This document shows, piece by piece, positions 55,569 to 64,000 of a DNA stretch of 64,000 bases (position 1 is the first letter of the stretch; each line of letters starts with the position of its first letter). Under the pieces are notes generated by a model. That model worked only from the letters and a program-made list of their open reading frames with translations. It was not told the DNA's origin and did no database searches. The stretch is taken from positions 5,953,722 to 6,017,721 of the forward strand of contig JASFXZ010000032.1 of NCBI GenBank assembly GCA_032209605.1. Direction: 5' to 3'. Source of the DNA: Mactromeris polynyma. Its lineage: Eukaryota > Mollusca > Bivalvia > Venerida > Mactridae. The position numbers were made by a program, and so were the translations under genes.

Positions 55569-58500
55569 TCAGGTTTTAGCACTTTGATCTGGCGCTGATG
55601 GTCGTTTTATCATTCTTTTAGGATCATAATTCACTAGTCTCTGTCCAACCAAATATCTGCAGAAAAGAAAATGTTTCGATTAATGACGTATTATTCCAAA
55701 CTATAACAATATACTCAGGGATTCCACAAGGGGCAGAATCTCAAGGCCCATTTTGATAATATTTGAGTGCATTTTACCATTTAAAGCCAAATTGCCTATA
55801 ATTTAGAGACAAATAGACCCTTCAGACAGAATCCTTGGGAGTAATAAAATGTGGCTTTTTGGAAATTCCAGGGGTCAAAGGGTCAACTGCAGGGTCAAAT
55901 GGAACCCCTGATACTATATAAATATACAAAGCCTCGTTTTTATTGTTTTAGAAGACTCGTTTAATGAATTCAATAAAACAATGACCACTCTTGTATGATC
56001 CTCTACTGTAAAAAGCAATAGGAGACTTTTCAGTGGTTATGTTTGAAATTTTAAAACTAATTTAGAAATGAAAGTCAGTATATCCACAGGATTTAAGCAA
56101 ACTGTGGTATTTGTTGTCTAAATCCCCCCCCCCCCACAGGGACAGGTTCATCTGATCCCCAGGGTCTCGGTGTTTTAGGCATGAAAAATCCAGTAAATAA
56201 AATTACGGCCAAGTCTATCTCCGAGGTTGTGGTCTCATGAGGTCGGTCAGATCCCCCAGGGGGAATTCATTCATAGTTTAAATTACCTTACATACAAACC
56301 ATTTATAGAGTTATTATATGTGACAATATAGTGGCTTATTGCACTTCTTCAATAAGCTGGTTTATTTCAGCAATTACTGATGATTGTCAAGGGAAGCGAC
56401 CCATATAGTACAATGTCACTACCTTCAACAGTTGCTTCCCTTGAAGCACATGACAGGAAGTGCCTGAAAGGTTACTTCCCTTGCATTTCCTGTCGTCTTA
56501 ACAAGAACAAATACCCAAGTCAATGTTATGAGACAAAGAACGCTGGAACAATCAACGATCAATACTGGTAACTTACGTCAGTCTAAGGCTACACTAAAAA
56601 AACATCCTAACTGTGCCGTCTCCCGATCTTACTTTGTGAAGGGAGGTAGACATTTTAAAATAAAAATCCCGACCACTTCTTGATTATTTTTTTGAGATTA
56701 AGACGCAAAAGAATTTGTGCTGTTAGAAAATACATTATCGGAGCCCGGCATGCTGGGTATGAAGGGAAACGGGAAACCAAACACCCCCAAACATCTAGTA
56801 CAATACTTACTTATCATTTTTTATATGTTCATAAAGTCTTTTAAATTGTCTAGCTTGGAAAACACAAACAAACACAAACACTAAACAAGCCAACAGGAAT
56901 GGATAAATCCTCCGCAACGTAAAATTCTGTACTTCAAAATCAAAACCTGAAAAACAGAAAACAGAAAATCTCAGTCGACCTTTCCTCAAAGACCTTTTAT
57001 TGTAGTAATAAATTCAGGAAACTTACCATTTGGAGAACAATGATTATCTGACTGCAAAGGTGCATGGGTGTATTGTATGTAAAATTAGACAAACTAAAAA
57101 TATACCGTTTCCAGCTATTTTTGAGTTACTTCCAGTTTCACAGTATTTTGTTTTTTTGACAACAATATCTACATTGAAACAATATTGCATAATAGGAAAA
57201 ATATGAATATGATATTGTCAGCAAAAATTGACTGTAAAAGATTTAATAAAAGACATTCTTAAGCATTATGAACATTTCAGTTTTTGAGAAGAAAAAATGA
57301 CATAACATACAATTATAAAATTAAATACTTTAGACGGAAAGTATATAAGTGTTTTACCTAATGCTGGGACTATGCTACGTGCTATAACTTACCTAATGCT
57401 GGGACTATGCTACGTGCTATAACATATGGTATGGAGAGGCACATCCCCAACACACCAATCACAGGAAAACACAATTTATACAGAATAAACTTGAGATTCA
57501 TATTGCGTAATCCATCATTGTACACCTGAAATATAACAACAGTACTTCCTGGTTACATGTTGTATAAAAATTGTCAAACAATTCCAGTTTAGATAAATAT
57601 TGTAACAGGTCACTCTTTGAACACATTTTGAAAACGTATGAGACAAATACGACGTAGCGCTTTGCGTTATGGTGACAAGGAAACAAAAGAGTTTGTCAAT
57701 ACATATGACTGACTGACATGTCATATAAAAAATATTTCGGTCCAATTGAAATTTGGAAATTTTACTACAACCAAAAAAGGAAATACTTAATCAGAATGGT
57801 AAAAGTTGACTCAAGAGATAGTTCCCACATCTCCAATATTTACCCCGTTTGTTCTTAAGCATCAACCATTTTGATAGGCAAAACTGATAAGCCCGTATAA
57901 GAGTAAATTCCAAATATGTGATAACTGAGAAAATACCAAGAGAATGTGACAACCACTTTTTCTTCAACTGACTGAGCTAACTGCCCACATGAGCATAAAA
58001 CATAATTTTTTTTTATATCTGATTAGTTTATCATCGTTCACATAATATTGATTATAAACTTTAAGGAAATTTGCCAATCAATATGGCTGACAATTCAAAA
58101 CAAGGGAGGTAATTATTGTAAATCCAGGAACTATCCATTAGGAGAAATATCAATCAGGTTACAGATCTTACCTGTTCTATGACACGTTTCAGCCACCACT
58201 GAGGACCCATCATAGTGACAGCACAAATTATTTTGGTATGCAAGACTCCTAACGCCCAGTCCTAGAAAATATAACAAAAATACACATTATCATCATGTTT
58301 CAAATAACATCGTCTTCACATGCTACATTCAAACAGAACACAATTAAAGATTACCTTTGCAATACATTTTCTGACATGTAAAGATCATTTAGATTAATTA
58401 CCTTATTGCAAACAATTAATACGGACATCAAAAGATATAAAATCTGAATTATTCAAATAAATGTATGTCCAGAGCTGACCTTTACAATGTACAGACCGAA

Positions 58501-61500
58501 CTCTTGCATGAAACCCACCATCGCATTGTGTTTAACATTTGTGTAAAATTTCATTGAAATCCGTTAAATCATTAAATTTAAAGTTATGGCTGACATGAAG
58601 TGTTTTGGATAGATAGACAAACTTAAAACAGACAGAATGGAGGTGTAATTACTACACATATCCCGGTGTGGATCAGGGCGTACAAAATATTCAGACAACA
58701 AATCAACTATTGAAAGTGTAACTAGTCTTTCAACATATAAAGAAAGAAGCGAACAGATTTTTCTTGTCTGCATCTCTCGAGAATCTGAGAAGATGGAAAT
58801 AAACATACCTGCCAGGGGAAGAATACAGGAGTCTGATCTAAAGAAACCCTTAAAGGGGCCACTACAACAAGTTCAAACAGCAGCCCCAACAACAATGGCA
58901 CTACACCCATCAAGATTACTGCTACAAAAAGAGACTTCAAGGCCTAAAAAAGAGAAAATAAAGCAAAACATTTAAACATGCTATGTAAGATGGATACCTT
59001 AAGTCAGTTTGCAATATAAGTCAGACAGCCTAGTATGTCAAGTAAATAGCATTTGGACAGTTAGATAAGGGATTTTACAAAAAACAAAGAAGATTTTTTT
59101 TCTGCTAAAAATAGAGGTTTTGTAAGGATTTTACAGCTTTTAATGGTTTCACTAGTAGGCCTGATTTACATGGTACTCTCAACTGTAAAATCCTTGGAAC
59201 ATGTGGAAGTTTTTTTGGAGCAAAACCATTTCTGTATCAAACACCGGGTTACGCCAGTTTTATGCCAAACCTGTGATATTGTTACTTTACAATTCATTGA
59301 TACATTTATGCAAGAGGAGAAGGTTGAATTTCGGCGAACTTTCTTACCAAAATTAGCCATTCTTTCAATTTATTTAAAATGGCAGCCGTGCCCTGTGGTA
59401 TCCAGTTATACAGTACAGTGCCTACTCTAAGCATTAACCAGCAGATATATAAACCACAGGCAGCTGTGTATAATTCATGAATTTTTGCGTCTCCCATCCA
59501 CAACGACATCAATTTTCTTCCAAAAAATACTGAAAATATGAACATATGGACGAGCAATTAAGTAGAACTCTATAGGCGAGTGGTACAGACGCTTGTCTGT
59601 GGTATAATTATTACAACAAGACAAAAAAAGCACCTTCAAAACAAATAAAATTATTTACAGATGTATTCAAGCATCTGTGGGGGCAGGGGTAGTGCGCCCG
59701 AGTCCTGTTCCCAGGCTGCAGGTTTGAATCATGCCGTACGCGGGGCCGATCTGCGAATTTCAAAATCCCCAAAATATGAACAAGCACTGGTCCGTAACCA
59801 GGAAGTAATTATTTATACAGTCATTGATACGACTTTGAACACATGGTATAATACATTTAAAATTTTCATTTTCACTCCTTTATAAGCATAATGCTTTTTT
59901 GAATCGCTCGGATTTCATGAATTACTTAAGTTTATTCATAGTTGCTTAGTATCATACTTAAATATATTATTTAAGTACATTTCATGAAAAATTACTTGCT
60001 TATCAGTTCGCTTTCAAGACTTGATATGCTAAGTAATGAAAAAAAAATCAAAATTGATAAGAATAAGCATGTTATTTCCCTTAACTAAGTACATCTGATT
60101 ACTCAAAGTATATCTGTTAACTGTATTTTTGTTTACCAATGATCAGCTAATCACAATAATAGACTTAAGCACGCTGCTAAGAATTTTCTTAATTATTTTA
60201 GTATTTTCGTGAAATTGGCGCCTGGAGTCTTGTAAGATGTCTTAACCCTAGAGAAGTTTAAACACACAAACCACCAGAGTTAGTTTTGGAAATAGATATA
60301 CTCCAGATTGTTGTAAATATGGGGTTTTCCCTCTAATCCTGTGGTACAAACAACAAGATGCCATTAAAAACGAGCTCAAACCGCAATGGAAACAAAGACA
60401 GGACTTAACATCTGACTGAACTTCAAAGGATCTAAAATTAAATTTTGTTTATACTGCTGGGAAAAACTCATTTTTAGTGAATTCCGGATTTCATCTTTTG
60501 GGATTCCATAAACAAGTAAAACGCAGTACACAGGACGTAACATTTGATCTTACCTGGCAATATAAGACAGACGACACTAGCAGCAAACAATGTAACACAC
60601 ATCAAGATTACCAATAGAATAATCTACAATAAAATACAATGTAAAAAATAATTCTGAGCGGAATTGTAAACATAAAATTTCAATTTAAAATGGATGTAAA
60701 ATCAATACTTTGGCCTAAAAAGCCTTTTTTCGAGACAATTTTTTCCCCACAAAATCGCTTTACAGTTGTGTATTGTTAATGTTTCTTTTCATTTAGCCAC
60801 AATATTAACACGAAAAATCGGTCAATGGTGCTATCGGGAATAGAGATATATATTGCTGAATCTGAATCACAGAATTTCTAGCCACCAAAACATCAAGGCA
60901 GACGTAAAATATTCCAGTCAGACGTACAGACTCCCGTGACTGAGTGGTAAGGCATCCACCTTGGGAGCCAGAGGTCGAAGGTTCGAATCCTGATAGGGGT
61001 CTATTCTGATATGGCCGGTTGGTGAGCTGCAGCTAGTTAAGTAATGGTTATCCTCTGCCTACCTGCCTGGTGCCTGGCATTAAAGGATAGAAAACAGGAA
61101 GTAAATGTACTCAGAAAGTAGGTGTCTCATTAGTCAGAAATGGCTGCCCCTTAAAATAGGGGTGACGCTATAATAAATGAACACTTTACTTTATATTATA
61201 GGTTTAAGATATAAATGTTTGAAGAAACAGAAGTGAAAGCAATACCCGGAAATAGAATAACTTTGGTCTTTTGTAGGACTGGAAGCCAGTAGGTCCACCG
61301 CCTTGTAACATAGCTTGATGTGCCGCCCCCAGACCCCCAGGTTGGGCGGCTGGGCCACCATTCTGGGCATTGTTACCAGGTTGAGGGGCTGCAACAGGGT
61401 CACCTCGAATCACAAAATCCTGACAAAAGAAATAATACAGCATATAAATATATTTGGTACGTTTTTCCATCATTCAGGGTGAGAATTACTACATTTGTGA

Positions 61501-63532
61501 TTGTTTTACTAAGCACTTAACTATGACAAATATTGGTCATATAACCTAGTCAGCTCCGACGAATCTCGATCATTTCCATACCTTTGCCTTGAATTGAAGC
61601 ACTGTGACCAATCAAATGTTTTTCAGTTCATTATACCCATTTATCTCCCCTTGTAAACAAGCTACCTATATACAAAGTTTCATCGCAATATCTTCTTTCT
61701 TACTCCAGTCATAGGAGCAACAACCTTGACCTTGTCCCAGTGGCCCCATGTGCAAACCCAAACAGGGTCACCTTATAAGCTTACTGAACACCAACTTTGG
61801 GGGTCACAATCAGTCAATCCACAGAAACGAAGAAATACTGAAACAATGTATTACATCAAAACACTCACATGCTCATCAAGCTGAACATCACCGATGAGGT
61901 ATGATCGAAGATTAAGCACCCACGCCACTCCCTGTGTCCAGCCCCTAACCATACCCTTCAACCACATTCTTGTGTGACCCTGTTCTAATAAGGCAGGTAA
62001 CACAACTTGTAACAGCAGAAGTTCTAAAGACAATTCACTCACAGGCGCATCACTGAAATATAATGATGTTATACATCAAAATAAAATAAGCATAAACAAC
62101 ATGATATTTAATGCTCCACTTTAAAACAATGCCTTGTATGACCTGTGAACAGTTTCACAATGTTAATCTTGTCTCAAAAATTAAGTGTGATTTTATTATT
62201 ACTTCCTATTGTAAAACAACAAAACTTGAGACTGTTATGAAATCAACGCATATTTCTTGACTTGGCTTTTTCGACTGACGCATTATGATATTGACGATTT
62301 TGATATAAACTTTCCCTTCCTAATAAGTTCCATGTCCGGGCTCTAGAAATCCACTAGACTGACATCCTAGACTAATGCTGAATCGGGCTACCAACAGTTG
62401 AGTTGAAGTTAGCCCCGGACAAGTCTGTTTTTTCAAGCTTCCCAACGTCAGCTATTGTTCAGTTGTAAGTCAACCCTTAGAATCCCACAAGCACATACAT
62501 AGCTTATCAATTTTAGATTGTGTAGCTGTCATTGTTGTTGTTTATTTGTTACTATATTTATCGATATTCACGGACATCCAACTTCCTATGTCGGCCAAGT
62601 CAAACTTTACATTTGCATTAGTCCAGGACAAGTGTGTTTAACAAAACAATACAGAGCTCTGCATCTGTTTGAAAATTCACACCGATCTTAAACATTATTC
62701 AAAATAATTGTTATCCTTCAACGAGCATGTTACCTTGACAACATGACATTATAAGGCAGGAATCCTGGGATAACTTTCCGCATCACTCGTACAGGTAACC
62801 ACAACATGAGTAAAACTGTACTGCCAAAGATGATCACCGAGGCAACAAACCTCCGAGTATGTCTGTATACTGGCAGGTGTATCATCTGTAGAATAAAACA
62901 TGGAGTTACATCAATGAACAGTCAAAGTCAACCTAAACCCATATTTATAAAGCAGCTTAAGTCAAATCATATTTTTAGTAGAATACAAATACTGGAAAGC
63001 CAATTTTTTTAAGTATAAAAAGGGACTTAACTCCTGCAAAAATAAGTGAATTGTAACCGTTATCAAACTTGACCTGTATTTTATCATTCTATATGCATGT
63101 GACCAATATAAATTTTGCATGGACAGACAGACGGACATACCCCAAACAAGTATGTTTCTAGTACCAATGTCTGTTTCTTAATTGAGTAGATTTTATTGGC
63201 TACCAAAATCAGGACGGATGGACAGGGGTATCACTTTTTGCCCCTTCACCATTCGTCGAATGGCGGGGCATAAACAATTTTGAATGGCTCGAGGTAGAAT
63301 AAGGAAAAACAAGCATTATTACACTTACCTCCTGAATTGGGTTAAACTCCGGATCGTTCAGATTTCTGAGGAACCAAAGAACTCCTGGTCTGAGAACTTC
63401 ACGTAGAAGCAAGATGAAGGAAGCAAAATAGAACACATACACCATTCCTACCAGCCAGTGTATAAACATGGACGTGCCCGGAGCCACGTGAAAACTATTC
63501 TTACGATCTTTTAGTGTTGCATCAAACATTGA
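55569..63532 (-). CDS. MARCHF6: E3 ubiquitin ligase MARCHF6 (TEB4/Doa10 family), last 11 coding exons
   Basis: Minus-strand exons: 63532-63329, 62885-62734, 62052-61869, 61419-61246, 60623-60554, 59529-59348, 58943-58809, 58261-58172, 57525-57393, 56946-56811, 55656-55569 (TGA). Phases agree throughout; 1548 bases give the C-terminal 515 residues. MARCHF6 is a polytopic ER ubiquitin ligase acting in ER-associated degradation and sterol-enzyme turnover. Hallmarks include RPGVLWFLRNLNDPEFNPIQ, MIHLPVYRHTRRF, APVSELSLELLLLQVVLPAL, HQAMLQGGGPTGFQSYKRP, KIHELYTAACGLYICWL, GVVPLLLGLLFELVVVAPLR, MMGPQWWLKRVIEQ, and RQFKRLYEHIKNDK then YLVGQRLVNY. About nine or ten membrane segments are visible. The C-terminal element (GQRLVNY), needed for function in Doa10 and MARCHF6, is intact. 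The RING-CH domain and N-terminal half lie beyond the right edge. Exon 57525-57393 carries a duplicated splice donor. Confidence 0.95.
57354..57423 (-). repeat. MARCHF6: Perfect 35-bp tandem duplication across a MARCHF6 splice donor
   Basis: 57354-57388 and 57389-57423 are identical. On the minus strand each copy contains the exon end CCCAGCATTAG and a GT donor. The exon-proximal donor is GTAAGT (exon ends 57393, phase 1, matching the next exon); the distal one is GTAAAA (exon would end 57358). Using the distal donor adds 35 bases and meets an in-frame TAG three codons in. Confidence 0.9.
57823..58140. mobile_element. Inverted-repeat element (GTTCCCACATCTCCAATATT ends), copy 3 (MARCHF6 intron)
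   Basis: The left end GTTCCCACATCTCCAATATT then TACC, and the right end GGGAGGTAATTATTGTAAAT then CCAGGAACTATC are inverted partners. The interior GTGACAACCACTTTTTCTTC is shared with 37976-38432. Confidence 0.7.
59672..59880 (+). mobile_element. SINE-like repeat family 1 (MARCHF6 intron)
   Basis: The head CTGTGGGGGCAGGGGTAGTG then CGCCCGAGTCC resembles box A, and GGCTGCAGGTTTGAATCATG resembles box B. The body has GTCCGTAACCAGGAAGTAAT. Confidence 0.55.
60927..61196 (+). mobile_element. tRNA-derived SINE-like repeat, family 2, copy 2 (MARCHF6 intron)
   Basis: CCCGTGACTGAGTGGTAAGG then CATCCACCTTGGGAGCC, and GGTCGAAGGTTCGAATCCTG, give clear class-II tRNA-like boxes A and B. The body and tail are collinear with 38999-39240. 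The element ends only 50 bases from the exon at 61246. Confidence 0.75.
62330..62640. repeat. Dispersed repeat, inverted partner of 16920-17330 (MARCHF6 intron)
   Basis: AATTTTAGATTGTGTAGCTG then TC, GTTCAGTTGTAAGTCAACCC and CTATGTCGGCCAAGTCAAAC are reverse complements of segments in 16955-17170, in the matching order. Confidence 0.65.
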
Positions 63533-63561
63533 CTGAAATATAAGTGTGTACTTGATGTATA

Positions 63562-63736
63562 CAGTAAACCCTCTCGAATAGACCACCTCAATAATAAGAC
63601 CATCTCAAAGTTAAGAACACTAATTTCAAGACCTATCTCACTGTTTTGTTCTTTATTCAACCTAAATATTAAGACCACCTCAATAAGACCAGTTTTCAAG
63701 GGTCACAGGGGTGGTCTTATTATCAAGGTTTCAGTG
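63562..63736 (+). mobile_element. MITE family A, just upstream of MARCHF6 exon 63532-63329
   Basis: It starts CAGTAAACCCTCTCGAATAG and ends CAAGGTTTCAGTG, with TA on both sides. On the minus strand it lies about 30 bases before the acceptor. Confidence 0.7.
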
Positions 63737-64000
63737 TACACTACAATAAAACACCTATGTTTTTAATTGCAGGTAACATAATTTTCCAATTCATTCTTTT
63801 GTGAGTAATGGCACGTATAATGTAACGTAATGTGATACCCGGGTGTAGTTGTGTAATGGGGCAACAGCATCAGCTGTCACACTGATATTGATTTCAGATC
63901 TTATACTGATGTCATAATAAGTGTCTGTGGTTGTGGAAATGTAACATGTTTAAACATCTACATAAGAATACATGTACAGTGAAATATAATCCCTCCCAAA

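Overview
This window is animal nuclear DNA. It is AT-rich, its genes are split by many GT-AG introns, and it is crowded with tRNA-derived SINE-like repeats, small inverted-repeat DNA transposons (MITEs) and minisatellites. The gene content and repeat style fit a lophotrochozoan, most likely a bivalve mollusc; this is an inference, and the species cannot be named from sequence alone. I see no bacterial, viral or CRISPR content.

Layout. (1) 1-2842, minus strand: first exons of a secreted-protein gene, with a signal peptide followed by a segment resembling a type-2 periplasmic-binding fold; it runs off the left edge. (2) About 3-24 kb: a gene-poor stretch of nested MITEs, SINE fragments and a 0.5 kb minisatellite. 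The only gene-like signal is one possible minus-strand first exon at 23954-24024. (3) 24.8-25.7 kb: a 28-bp minisatellite. (4) 26514-32147, plus strand: a four-exon, 722-residue type II membrane sulfotransferase of the HNK-1/CHST8-14 family. Its lumenal stem carries 28 copies of an 8-residue repeat and 3 copies of a 29-residue repeat. (5) 34214-47903, plus strand: an 18-exon, 795-residue PARP2 orthologue. Two WWE domains and a repetitive charged linker precede the usual WGR, regulatory and catalytic domains. (6) 47.9-55.5 kb: repeat-rich spacer between two converging genes. (7) 55569-63532, minus strand: the last 11 coding exons (515 residues) of MARCHF6/TEB4, the Doa10-type ER ubiquitin ligase; its N-terminal half lies beyond the right edge.

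All three well-supported genes were assembled by hand. Exon junctions agree in phase throughout, and the PARP2 and MARCHF6 proteins align end to end with the known families. The genes do not form a pathway: one acts in the Golgi lumen, one in the nucleus and one in the ER membrane.

The most unusual theme is tandem duplication at splice donors. At two PARP2 introns and one MARCHF6 exon, the tandem repeat unit includes the authentic 5' splice site, giving serial donor copies. A second theme is MITE remodelling: MITE cores are tandemly expanded, and a MITE terminus appears to have seeded a 38-bp, roughly 19-copy array that ends 35 bases before a PARP2 exon. A third is coding minisatellites, including three tandem SUMO-consensus-plus-acidic-tail units in the PARP2 linker.
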